Source: an archaeon (GTDB lineage Archaea; Iainarchaeota; Iainarchaeia; Iainarchaeales; CSSED10-239). From it: a stretch of 22,456 nt of DNA. Shown here piece by piece: positions 6,639 to 13,758 of this stretch; the first letter of the stretch is position 1; each line of letters starts with the position of its first letter. The stretch is taken from NCBI GenBank assembly GCA_029557995.1, contig JAKQHQ010000008.1, forward strand, positions 1 through 22,456, in the 5' to 3' direction. Both the position numbers and the translations under genes were made by a program. Under the pieces are notes generated by a model that worked only from the letters and a program-made list of their open reading frames with translations, was not told the DNA's origin and did not search any database.

Positions 6639-7165
6639 CTGAAATAAAAAAAGAAGCGATTGTGCTTGACAAGGCCACAAGGGAAGTGCAGTTTAAACAG
6701 ACGCCTGTTATACAGTGTATAGGAGTGTCTAATTTCTCTCTACTTGAGATATACAGCGATGAAACACCTAAGCTTCAGGAAGTTATAAACACAGAAGACA
6801 AGGTTGTAAAGAGGATAACCTATGACAAGCTTACAACCATAGCTAAAAAGGAACTTGAAAAGGCAGTTGAGACGATTGTAATAAACAACCAAGAGCGGTT
6901 TGTAAACTTCTTCAACAACGCCAAGCCAATAAACGCAAGAAGACACCAACTTGACCTTTTACCAATGATTGGAAAAAAACATAGGATGGCGCTTATGGAA
7001 TACATAGAAAAAAATGGGGCTATCAAGGAACTAAGTGAGCTGAAAAACATTGAGCTTTTCCCTGACCCTATAAAGGTTATAGTCAATAGGGTCTTGACTG
7101 AAATTGAAAATAACGAATATGAAAAATACTTCTTGTTTACTGTCCCATTTGTTAAAAAGAGCTAA
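6635..7165 (+). CDS. DUF655 family predicted RNA-binding protein
   Basis: A 176-residue member of DUF655 (COG1491), a family confined to archaea with a few outliers, whose function is not established. It has an N-terminal beta-rich part (1-60, with V-I-Q-C-I-G-V) and a C-terminal helix-hairpin-helix-like region. The latter opens with the family hallmark N-A-R-R-H-Q-L-D-L-L-P-M-I-G-K-K-H (100-116), a nucleic-acid-contacting turn. Location between rpoF and ksgA suggests a role in ribosome assembly or transcription-translation coupling; this is inferred from context only. It overlaps the rpoF stop by ATGA and ends 12 bp before ksgA. Confidence 0.9.
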   Translation: MTEIKKEAIVLDKATREVQFKQTPVIQCIGVSNFSLLEIYSDETPKLQEVINTEDKVVKRITYDKLTTIAKKELEKAVETIVINNQERFVNFFNNAKPINARRHQLDLLPMIGKKHRMALMEYIEKNGAIKELSELKNIELFPDPIKVIVNRVLTEIENNEYEKYFLFTVPFVKKS

Positions 7166-7177
7166 TTCTGATGTCTG

Positions 7178-7951
7178 ATGATTAAAGATTTGTATAGTCA
7201 GATGCTAAGATATAACTTCAAGCCAAAGCATGACCTTGACCAATATTTTATAATTGACGACAAAGTGATTGCAACAGTGGTCAATGAGCTTGGGCTTGAA
7301 AAAACAGATGTTGTCTTAGAAATTGGACCTGGAACTGGGTTTCTTAGTAAACAAATCCTTAAAAAAAGCAAGATGGTGATAGCAATTGAAAAAGACAAGA
7401 AAATGGTTGAAATCTTAGAAAAGGAATTTAAAAAAGAGATAAATTCTAACAATCTTGTTCTTATTAATTCTGATTTTCTGGAGATTGACCTAAGAAAACT
7501 TGCCTACACAAAGCTTGCTACATTCTTGCCATACTCAATCTCCCAAGAGTTTATTGAAAAGATTGCTGGCGAAAAAAAAGAAATGGTGCTAGTTGTGCAA
7601 AAAGAGTTTGCTGAAAAGCTTGCCTCGTCACCTGGCTTTTCAAACTATACTGCTGTGTCTTCGCTTTGCCAAAGTTATTTCACTGTTAGGGTTGTTAGGA
7701 CGATAGATAGGGGCTCCTTTTTCCCAGCGCCTCCTTGCGAGTCTGCAATTGTGAAGCTAACACCTAACAACAAAGAGAAAGATGAGAATTATAACAAATT
7801 TGTTATTGAGCTGTTCAGGTATCCAAACAAGGATGTCAGTAGCGCCATAAAGTTGATATACAGAGGCATTGCCCCAAAGGGACTGCCTAAAAAAAAAGTA
7901 AGGCAACTGGATATCAAGGATATAGAAAATGTTTATAAGGTAATTACTTAA
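7178..7951 (+). CDS. ksgA: KsgA/Dim1 family 16S rRNA adenine dimethyltransferase homologue with altered catalytic motif
   Basis: The family dimethylates two adjacent adenosines in helix 45 of 16S rRNA late in small-subunit assembly. This 257-residue protein keeps motif X (D-Q-Y-F-I-I-D-D, 21-28), the SAM-binding E-I-G-P-G-T-G-F-L (48-56), the acidic A-I-E-K-D (69-73) and S-D-F-L-E-I-D (98-104). The C-terminal P-A-P-P-C-E-S-A-I that resembles the family's P-x-P-x-V-x-S-A signature is also present. The catalytic motif IV is altered. Where the family has N-L-P-Y, this protein reads F116-L-P-Y (7523-7534), so the Asn that positions the adenine amino group is missing. The length is near normal and the frame is clean, so it is not an obvious pseudogene. 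It may be a non-catalytic assembly factor. The 3' end overlaps deoA by four bases, tail to tail. Confidence 0.88.
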   Translation: MIKDLYSQMLRYNFKPKHDLDQYFIIDDKVIATVVNELGLEKTDVVLEIGPGTGFLSKQILKKSKMVIAIEKDKKMVEILEKEFKKEINSNNLVLINSDFLEIDLRKLAYTKLATFLPYSISQEFIEKIAGEKKEMVLVVQKEFAEKLASSPGFSNYTAVSSLCQSYFTVRVVRTIDRGSFFPAPPCESAIVKLTPNNKEKDENYNKFVIELFRYPNKDVSSAIKLIYRGIAPKGLPKKKVRQLDIKDIENVYKVIT

Positions 7952-9465
7952 TTCATTTCCTCAAGTATTACCTTTTCAATTTTTACTGTGTCTTTTAAGA
8001 GCTCTTTGGACATCTCAACAGCAATCCTTAGCTTTTCCTTGTTGCTTGAGTGTATTGTAAATATGGTTTCGCCTTCCTTTATCTTGTCGCCAGCATCTTT
8101 AGCTAGGACGACCCCTGCAAGCTGATCGCTTGGCGCTCCTGCAGTCCTTGCTATCTTTGTGAGATTGGAGACATCAAGACCCACAATCTTCCCTGATTCC
8201 ATTGCAACTATGTCTTGCTTGTGCTCAGCCCAAGGTATCTTCTCTGACTCAAAGACCCTGCCGTTTTGCGCCTTTAATATCTCCTTGAACTTAGAAAGTG
8301 CCTTCCCTGAGAGTAGGGTGTCTTTTGCCAAGTCATAACCCTTGCCTTCGTCAACCCTTCCAACAAGCTCCAGAAGACAGCCTGCAATCTCGCAGGCTTT
8401 CTCTGCAAGGCTGTCAAAATACTTGCATTCCAAAACTTCTAGGGCACCCCTTGCCTCAAGTGAAGGCCCAAAATACTTCCCGCAAGGCAGGGCACCGTTT
8501 GTCAAGACCACCTTTGTGTTTATCCCAATCTCCTTGCTTATTGCTATAAACTTGCTTGCCCATCTCTGCCCCTCTTCCCTGTTGCGCACCTTAACTGTTG
8601 GTCCTACAGGTATGTCAACAATCAGATGGGTTGCTGAGACACTTTTCTTTTTTGAAAGAACCGAAGCAATTACGAGCCCCTCTGGATCAAGCCCAAGGCT
8701 ATGCCTAACCATAATCATCTTATCGTCAGCTGGGCAAAGGTCAACCTTACCATTCCAAGCTAGTAGCCCGCCATGCTCGTGTACAATCTTTTTTATGTCA
8801 TTAATATCAAATGACACATCAGCCAAAACCTCCATGCAGTCTGCTGTTCCTGCAGCTGAGCTTATTGCTCGCGAGGCGGTCTTTGGCATGTAGTACCCAC
8901 AAGAAGCAATAATTGGAGTTACAATCATTGACACCCTACCGTTTATGCCACCTATGGAATGCTTGTCTAGGATTACCTTCCTGTTAAATTCAATTACTTT
9001 CCCTGTTAAAGTCATTGCCTTGCACACGCTTATTGTTTCGTCAAGGTTAAGCCCGTTTATTGTTACAGCTGTAATAAATGCGGAAATTTCTGTGTCAGAC
9101 AGCCTGTTATATACAATGTCTGAGATTATCTGTGTTATCTGCTTCTCGGTTAGTGGCCTATTTTTTATCTTGTCAATAATGAATTGTATGGATGGTGGTA
9201 TTGAAAGCAACGAAACCTCAACAATATCTCCATCCTGTAGCTTAAGCCCACCTGTGTTGTCCCTGTAGAGCCCAATGGCGTTTTCATCTATAAACTTGTC
9301 AGTCAGGTCAATAATGAAGTTTGTTTCCTTGTCTTCAAACTTAACGCACACCCTGCTTTTTGTGCTAGCTAGTAAGTCCTTTGCTGTCCTGCTGTTTAGC
9401 AACGCGATCTGCTTGTCTGCGTCAATGTCTAAAATTTTGACTTTTAATCTTTTTGTGTATACCAT
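7948..9465 (-). CDS. deoA: AMP phosphorylase (archaeal thymidine-phosphorylase family)
   Basis: Archaeal AMP phosphorylase splits nucleoside 5'-monophosphates with phosphate to give ribose-1,5-bisphosphate and free base. With ribose-1,5-bisphosphate isomerase and form III Rubisco it makes a nucleotide-salvage route common in archaea; neither partner is in this window. From the start used here the protein has 505 residues. It carries an archaeal N-terminal extension (1-85), then the family motif D-K-H-S-I-G-G (167-173) and K-T-A-S-R-A-I-S-S-A-A-G-T-A-D (195-209), which bind phosphate and substrate, and a C-terminal alpha/beta domain. The longer frame starting at 9495 would overlap the thioredoxin gene by 23 bp; the ATG at 9463-9465 falls 7 bp after the thioredoxin stop and matches the family start. 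It is the last gene of uppP-trx-deoA. Confidence 0.92.
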   Translation of the reverse strand: MVYTKRLKVKILDIDADKQIALLNSRTAKDLLASTKSRVCVKFEDKETNFIIDLTDKFIDENAIGLYRDNTGGLKLQDGDIVEVSLLSIPPSIQFIIDKIKNRPLTEKQITQIISDIVYNRLSDTEISAFITAVTINGLNLDETISVCKAMTLTGKVIEFNRKVILDKHSIGGINGRVSMIVTPIIASCGYYMPKTASRAISSAAGTADCMEVLADVSFDINDIKKIVHEHGGLLAWNGKVDLCPADDKMIMVRHSLGLDPEGLVIASVLSKKKSVSATHLIVDIPVGPTVKVRNREEGQRWASKFIAISKEIGINTKVVLTNGALPCGKYFGPSLEARGALEVLECKYFDSLAEKACEIAGCLLELVGRVDEGKGYDLAKDTLLSGKALSKFKEILKAQNGRVFESEKIPWAEHKQDIVAMESGKIVGLDVSNLTKIARTAGAPSDQLAGVVLAKDAGDKIKEGETIFTIHSSNKEKLRIAVEMSKELLKDTVKIEKVILEEMN

Positions 9466-9472
9466 AGGCAAT

Positions 9473-9787
9473 TCACTCTCGTTTTGCGGAATCAACTAAT
9501 GATTTTAAAACTGACTTTGGCATGGCGCCTGTTTTTTGTGTTACTGGCTTTCCATCAAGAAAGACAATCACTGTTGGTATTGACATAACCTTGAACTTCT
9601 CAGAGGTCTTTGGCGCCTGGTCAACATTAATCTTTGCGCAGGGTATATCCTGGTTTTCTTTTGAGAACTCCTCAAAGGTGCCAGCAAACATCCTGCAAGG
9701 CCCACACCATTCTGCCCAAAAATCAACTACTACAAGCTTGTGCTTCTTTATCTCCTCATCAAAGTTCTTATCTGTAAGCTCTAACAT
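9473..9787 (-). CDS. trxA: Thioredoxin
   Basis: A 104-residue single-domain thioredoxin. The redox site W27-C28-G29-P30-C31 and the cis-proline in S-I-P71-T are intact, and the core strand V-V-V-D-F-W-A-E is canonical. There is no signal peptide, so it works in the cytoplasm as a dithiol reductant. A strong G-rich ribosome-binding site (G5 at 9797-9801) precedes the ATG by 9 nt. The gene is 17 bp after uppP and 7 bp before deoA, so the three are probably co-transcribed, although there is no obvious shared pathway. Confidence 0.95.
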   Translation of the reverse strand: MLELTDKNFDEEIKKHKLVVVDFWAEWCGPCRMFAGTFEEFSKENQDIPCAKINVDQAPKTSEKFKVMSIPTVIVFLDGKPVTQKTGAMPKSVLKSLVDSAKRE

Positions 9788-9804
9788 TTTTTATTCCCCC
9801 TTTT

Positions 9805-10626
9805 TTAAATTAATGCAATAAGGATATAGGCAATCCCAAATATAAAACAAAAATACGAGAAATCAATCTTCTTTGCAATCTGCATCAAGAGATGTATTGT
9901 GATATAGCCAGATACAAAGGCAAACAACACTGAGACAAGAATCAATGGGCTAAAGCTAGCACCTGCTACGATTAAAAGCCCAAGCTCAGCAATCAACACT
10001 GTTGGTATTGAAATCAGGAAACTGTATTTAAAGGCGTTTACTGGGCTAAACCCTTCAAACAGCATTACGCTTGTTGTCATGCCAGACCTGCTTATGCCTG
10101 GCACAACTGAAAAACCCTGTGCCAGCCCTACTAGGAATGCGTTTTTCGTCTTTAGGTCAGGCACTGGCTTTTCGGATGCCTTGATCTTTACCTGCAAGAC
10201 GCCTGTAACCAACAGCAAGACGCCTATAGCTAATGTTAGTATACTCACCTGAAATGCAGTTATGTTCTCACGCAAGATGAAATAAATTGGTGTGCCAATC
10301 AACACAGTGAAAAACACAGAGACAATTATAAACCTCAAAGAACTTGTGGCATAGTCGTTCTTCGCCTTTTTCCGAAAGTCAAGCACATCCTTTAACTTTG
10401 ACTTCTTGAAAAGGTCTTTGATGTCCGAAAAGAAATAAACAAATGCTGCTAAGACTGTTCCTAAGTGAAGAAATATTGAGATGTCCAAGGCCTCTTGTGG
10501 CAACTGCTTAAAGATATTAGTCAATACAACCACAGAGACGCCCTGCGAGCTTATCGGTAGCCATTCAAAGATGCCCTGCAAAATGCCAAGTATAATATAT
10601 TCAACAATGCCCATAATACCACACAT
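9805..10626 (-). CDS. uppP: Undecaprenyl/polyprenyl-diphosphatase UppP (BacA family)
   Basis: Integral membrane phosphatase that returns polyprenyl diphosphate carriers to the monophosphate form. The 273 residues include the two family motifs: Q-G-I-F-E21-W-L-P-I-S-S-Q-G near the N-terminus and P-G-I-S-R180-S-G (176-182) in the centre, with about eight TM segments. The bacterial S-S-x-G-H histidine after the first motif is replaced by Val30. In this genome the enzyme would recycle the carrier used by the AglH/AglB pathway. The start could be M1 (10626) or M5 (10614). A TATA element centred near 10652 fits a leaderless mRNA starting at M1. First gene of uppP-trx-deoA. Confidence 0.92.
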   Translation of the reverse strand: MCGIMGIVEYIILGILQGIFEWLPISSQGVSVVVLTNIFKQLPQEALDISIFLHLGTVLAAFVYFFSDIKDLFKKSKLKDVLDFRKKAKNDYATSSLRFIIVSVFFTVLIGTPIYFILRENITAFQVSILTLAIGVLLLVTGVLQVKIKASEKPVPDLKTKNAFLVGLAQGFSVVPGISRSGMTTSVMLFEGFSPVNAFKYSFLISIPTVLIAELGLLIVAGASFSPLILVSVLFAFVSGYITIHLLMQIAKKIDFSYFCFIFGIAYILIALI

Positions 10627-10640
10627 ATACTTATAAAGAG

Positions 10641-10660
10641 TTAATTATATTATATATTTA
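10641..10660. promoter_or_regulatory. Shared divergent TATA region for uppP and the YdjM-type gene
   Basis: The 58 bp between the divergent starts (10626 and 10685) contain one long alternating A/T stretch that can act as a TATA box on either strand. Its left part is about 26 bp from the uppP ATG, and its right part (centre near 10656) is about 26 bp from a start point 3 nt before the YdjM-type ATG. Both mRNAs would be leaderless or nearly so. Confidence 0.45.
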
Positions 10661-10684
10661 TTAAAACATTTAAAAAAAGATACT

Positions 10685-11134
10685 ATGAACCAAACAAACC
10701 ACATTTTATTCGCAAGCCTTCTGTTTATTGTATTTTATCTGTTTTTTGTAGATATCCTTTCAATATCTGGACCAAACATGTTTTTGGCTCTTGTGTTTTG
10801 CATACTGTATTCAATGATACCGGACCTGGATATAAAAAACAAATGGGCAAAGCAACAGTTGGGTAGGGTTGTGCTTTATGCAATTGTTGTTCTTGGGATT
10901 ATTTATTTGTTCATATCCCAGAATTTAACTTATGTCTTGATTATCGGGGTGCTGATACTTGTTGAGTTTTTCCTCTTGCTTGCCAAGCACAGGGAACTTC
11001 TGCACACCCCGCTTATCGGAGTGTTGTTTGCTGTGCCTTTACTGTTTGTTGATTATCCTAACTATGTGTATTTCATAGCTGGCGGTATTGGCATATTATC
11101 ACACTGGCTTCTTGACAAGATCACTGGAAATTAA
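10685..11134 (+). CDS. YdjM/DUF457 family membrane-bound metal-dependent hydrolase
   Basis: A 149-residue membrane protein with about four TM helices. It has the dispersed metal-ligand pattern of the YdjM (LexA-binding, PF04307) family: H6 in the first helix, P-D-L-D at 46-49, H102-R and L-L-H107-T, and S-H140 with D144 in the last helix. Family members are predicted metal-dependent phospho- or lipid hydrolases; the substrate is not known. The protein is at the short end of the family but has all motifs. It is divergent from uppP and its TAA overlaps, tail to tail by three bases, the stop codon of the secreted-protein gene. Confidence 0.85.
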   Translation: MNQTNHILFASLLFIVFYLFFVDILSISGPNMFLALVFCILYSMIPDLDIKNKWAKQQLGRVVLYAIVVLGIIYLFISQNLTYVLIIGVLILVEFFLLLAKHRELLHTPLIGVLFAVPLLFVDYPNYVYFIAGGIGILSHWLLDKITGN

Positions 11135-12081
11135 GTTCTATGGAAAAAAAGAATAAATAACATCAGAATAAATACAGCAAGCAAGATGTAAGTGAAACTG
11201 CCTTCTGAGTGCTTAGCGCTTGAAAGTTGGAGAAGCCCTGTGCTTGTTTGCGGTTTGGAAGAAACGTTTTGGTCTTTGGTGTTGGCTGAAGTTACTTGTG
11301 CAACAATTTTTTCTTTTGGCTCGTATCTTACTTTTATGTCTCTAATCTGCATTGTTTCATAGCCATCCTGTAGCTTGCAACTTATTGTGTATTCACCTGG
11401 CTCTAGTTGTATGCCCTTGTCTATAGAAATATTAAGGTCTGTCTGCGTCTTGCTTAGGTAATCATAATCTATTTGTAACGCAGGATTATCAGAACTACAG
11501 AATATGGAATATAGCCCGCCAGCCTCTTGGCTAACAAAAACAGAAATTATGTCATGGTCGTTTAAGCTGTTAAGTACAGCTATTGCCCTTGAGATGCTGT
11601 ACCCAAAGAGTCGTGGGCTTGAATGGGTTTTTGTATACTGAAAATACTCATTTGAATTGTTTGGTATTATCTTGATGTGCTTGGTTGCTGTCTTTATGTG
11701 GTTATTGTAGCAATCAAATATATCAACCCTTAAAATGATTGTTTTTTGCTCAGCCAGTATCTTTGTGGTCACATAAAGCTTTTCTGTTGTCTCAAAGCTG
11801 TTGTAAAAGCTAAAGCTATCGCTGGATGTTTTTACCTCAAGTCCAGAGGCGTCTGGGTAGATTTCAAAAGATATCTTTGAAGTTGCTTGCCTTTGGCTCT
11901 CTGAAGAAAAAGCAATCTTTAAATCAATTTCTTTGGTGTAGTTGTTTGAAATAAAAAAGGCATTGTCTTGGTAGTCCTGCAAGGTTAGGATATCTATTGA
12001 CAGATTATCTTCGTATGCAAAGATAGTTGGTAAAAAGAAAGCAAAAGACAAGATTACAATAACTATTGTTGTTTTTTTCAT
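11131..12081 (-). CDS. Secreted, C-terminally anchored protein of unknown function
   Basis: I do not recognise a family. The 316-residue protein begins with a signal peptide (M-K-K-T-T-I-V-I-V-I-L, cleavage near residues 22-23) and ends with one TM helix (about 296-313) followed by H-R-T. The bulk would be outside the cell. The exposed part is beta-rich, with a segment (about 235-260) ending L-E-P-G-E-Y-T-I-S-C that resembles an immunoglobulin-like strand pair. A Ser/Thr/Gln-rich linker precedes the anchor. Several N-x-S/T sequons are present (for example N-Y-T, N-S-N, N-I-S, N-V-S), fitting AglB glycosylation. I use the ATG at 12079-12081 because it gives the signal peptide and stands about 27 bp from a TATA box; the frame could extend 22 codons upstream without a reason to do so. 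Confidence 0.7.
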   Translation of the reverse strand: MKKTTIVIVILSFAFFLPTIFAYEDNLSIDILTLQDYQDNAFFISNNYTKEIDLKIAFSSESQRQATSKISFEIYPDASGLEVKTSSDSFSFYNSFETTEKLYVTTKILAEQKTIILRVDIFDCYNNHIKTATKHIKIIPNNSNEYFQYTKTHSSPRLFGYSISRAIAVLNSLNDHDIISVFVSQEAGGLYSIFCSSDNPALQIDYDYLSKTQTDLNISIDKGIQLEPGEYTISCKLQDGYETMQIRDIKVRYEPKEKIVAQVTSANTKDQNVSSKPQTSTGLLQLSSAKHSEGSFTYILLAVFILMLFILFFHRT

Positions 12082-12103
12082 TATATAATTATAGAAAGTT
12101 ACT

Positions 12104-12113
12104 GCTTTTAAAG
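12104..12113 (-). promoter_or_regulatory. TATA box of the secreted-protein gene
   Basis: The minus strand reads CTTTAAAAGC with its centre 27 bp upstream of the ATG at 12081, so the transcript would be leaderless. This supports the internal ATG as the true start. Confidence 0.45.
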
Positions 12114-12156
12114 ATATGGGTTTTATAGAAAAAACATTAACCAACACCTAAATTTG

Positions 12157-12183
12157 TAAATAATTAGAAAATCTAATTATTTA
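12157..12183. repeat. Perfect 12-bp inverted repeat with AAA loop
   Basis: Positions 12157-12168 (TAAATAATTAGA) and 12172-12183 are exact reverse complements around a 3-nt AAA. The element lies about 105 bp downstream of the serpin stop and 75 bp upstream of the next gene. It could be an RNA hairpin at the end of the serpin transcript or a protein-binding dyad. A shorter 9-bp dyad (12226-12244) lies between it and the serpin. Confidence 0.6.
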
Positions 12184-12287
12184 AAATTATTTGAAAAATA
12201 GATTTAAAATTAAACAAAATATAATAAAAACAATTATTGTTTTTTTATTCAGATTCTATTTTAATTTTATAATTAATTATATTTAAA

Positions 12288-13565
12288 TTATGAAGAAGGA
12301 TTGGTTATCCTTCCAATAAATAAGATTGCACCTGTTTGGTTTTCTCTAATCATGAAAATAAACGGATGATCTGCTCTAAAAATTAATTCATTTGTTGGGC
12401 CCTCAGCCGACGTTTCCCCTATTATAACTACTGTTGCTGCTGCTGCTTCTGTGCCTTCTTCATCTACTTTTATAAAGGCTTTGTGCAATATATTAAAAAC
12501 ATATAATTCTCTATTGCCTGTCATTTTTGAAAAATCCGCAGAAGATGTAGAAAAAGCAGCAGTCATGCCTAATTTTGTTAAAGGAGTAATAATATTAGTA
12601 AATATATCGAATTCAAATTTCGGCAAATAAATTTGATCTACATTAGTTGATTTTAGATTACTTATCCAAGTGTTTAGTTTAGTAAAATCCATTTCGTTTT
12701 CTAAGTTACTTAAACCATCTTCTTCCTTTGGTAAAAGCACAATCATTGATAATTCTTTATTTTTGTATGGCAACTCTATTGCTTGAAGCTCGTCATTCTC
12801 ATAATAATTAAATGTCTCTTCTGATTTTGGCGTCATAAACATCATTGGAACCGAAACTGAACCTGTTGGGGTTTTAAAATCTAGATCTCTTGTTTTTTCT
12901 TTATCAAACTCTAAATCCCATTTGCCTTTGAAATAAATTGCATTTGAGATTACTAATCTTGTTTGGCTATTTACAGCACCTGCTGGTATAACATCTTTTA
13001 TTCTATTATTTGTCTGTTCTGCAATAAATGTATTTATTGTGTTTCTGCATAATTCTGGCTCATTCATAAAATCAAGATTTACTGCTTTACCACCATAATA
13101 TTTTTCAACATTTGAAAAATAAGAATCTAAAAATTTATAGTCATTTTGCGCCCAAAGAGCATTTCCTGTTCTTAGTTCATATTGCTTATCTGCTTTGTTT
13201 ATTGTATTATATAGCGCAGCAAAATTTGGTCTTAAAATTTCAGATTCAGGAAAATAAAAAACCTTTTTCATTTCTTCTGCTGTTGTTCCGTCAGCACCTT
13301 CATAAGTCATTGCTAGTGCAGAATAAATGCTATATGGTGAATAAAAAATATTGCCATTTTCAATTTTAATTACTTCTTTATAAAAATCTATATTAAACTG
13401 GTTGCTTGAATTAACAACTGCGGTGACGCCTTCAGCAGTTTTGCCTATATCTTCTGCTGGTGGCGGGGATGTGGGATTATAGGGTTTTAGAAATGCAACT
13501 GCTCCTGCTGTTGCTAAACCAATAAATAATAATACAAACAAAATAACTAATATTCTTTTATTCAT
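12288..13565 (-). CDS. Membrane-anchored or secreted serpin (serine protease inhibitor)
   Basis: Serpins trap proteases by a suicide mechanism. The 425 residues contain an N-terminal hydrophobic segment (about 5-25, ending A-V-A-F-L) that is a signal peptide or anchor without a lipobox, a Pro-rich linker, then the full serpin fold. Landmarks are S-P-Y-S-I (76-80), N-A-I-Y-F-K-G-K-W (208-216), and the hinge E369-E-G-T-E-A-A-A-A-T378. The C-terminal block H400-P-F-I-F-M-I-R and G-A-I-L-F-I-G-R-I completes it. The small-residue hinge is that of an inhibitory serpin. Counting 17 residues from E369 places the scissile bond at T385-S386, but the loop is about three residues longer than in alpha-1-antitrypsin. 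A consensus GGAGG ribosome-binding site lies 9 nt before the ATG. The coding sequence looks more AT-rich than its neighbours. Serpins are sporadic in archaea, which suggests acquisition by transfer. Confidence 0.93.
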   Translation of the reverse strand: MNKRILVILFVLLFIGLATAGAVAFLKPYNPTSPPPAEDIGKTAEGVTAVVNSSNQFNIDFYKEVIKIENGNIFYSPYSIYSALAMTYEGADGTTAEEMKKVFYFPESEILRPNFAALYNTINKADKQYELRTGNALWAQNDYKFLDSYFSNVEKYYGGKAVNLDFMNEPELCRNTINTFIAEQTNNRIKDVIPAGAVNSQTRLVISNAIYFKGKWDLEFDKEKTRDLDFKTPTGSVSVPMMFMTPKSEETFNYYENDELQAIELPYKNKELSMIVLLPKEEDGLSNLENEMDFTKLNTWISNLKSTNVDQIYLPKFEFDIFTNIITPLTKLGMTAAFSTSSADFSKMTGNRELYVFNILHKAFIKVDEEGTEAAAATVVIIGETSAEGPTNELIFRADHPFIFMIRENQTGAILFIGRITNPSS

Positions 13566-13606
13566 CTTTTATTTCCTCCATTAAATTATATTATAAATAT
13601 AGAAAG

Positions 13607-13617
13607 TTTATATAATG
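13607..13617 (-). promoter_or_regulatory. TATA box of the serpin gene
   Basis: The minus strand reads ATTATATAAAC here, predicting a transcript start near 13586 and a leader of about 20 nt that contains the GGAGG site at 13575-13579. A leadered mRNA with a consensus Shine-Dalgarno contrasts with the leaderless neighbours. Confidence 0.45.
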
Positions 13618-13680
13618 ATTCTTTTTTTATAAGGGTTTGTAGAAACTCTCTATCACTCCTAATTTTTATGTAACTTAAAT

Positions 13681-13708
13681 AATATATATGTCTTACGACA
13701 TATATATT
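13681..13708. repeat. Perfect 12-bp inverted repeat with TTAC loop upstream of the serpin
   Basis: Arms 13681-13692 (AATATATATGTC) and 13697-13708 are exact reverse complements. The dyad is about 65 bp upstream of the serpin TATA box and 50 bp downstream of tRNA-Ser(CGA). It could be an operator for the serpin or a hairpin in the tRNA trailer. Confidence 0.6.
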
Positions 13709-13758
13709 TTGTAAAAACACAATAAAAATCTTTGATTTTTCTTTGGGAAAAAGAAGTC

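Noticed and set aside
8298..8893. Plus-strand open frames across deoA (83 and 183 codons)
   Set aside because: They lie opposite a clear AMP phosphorylase, have Ser/Leu/Pro-rich composition typical of antisense frames, and no ribosome-binding site.
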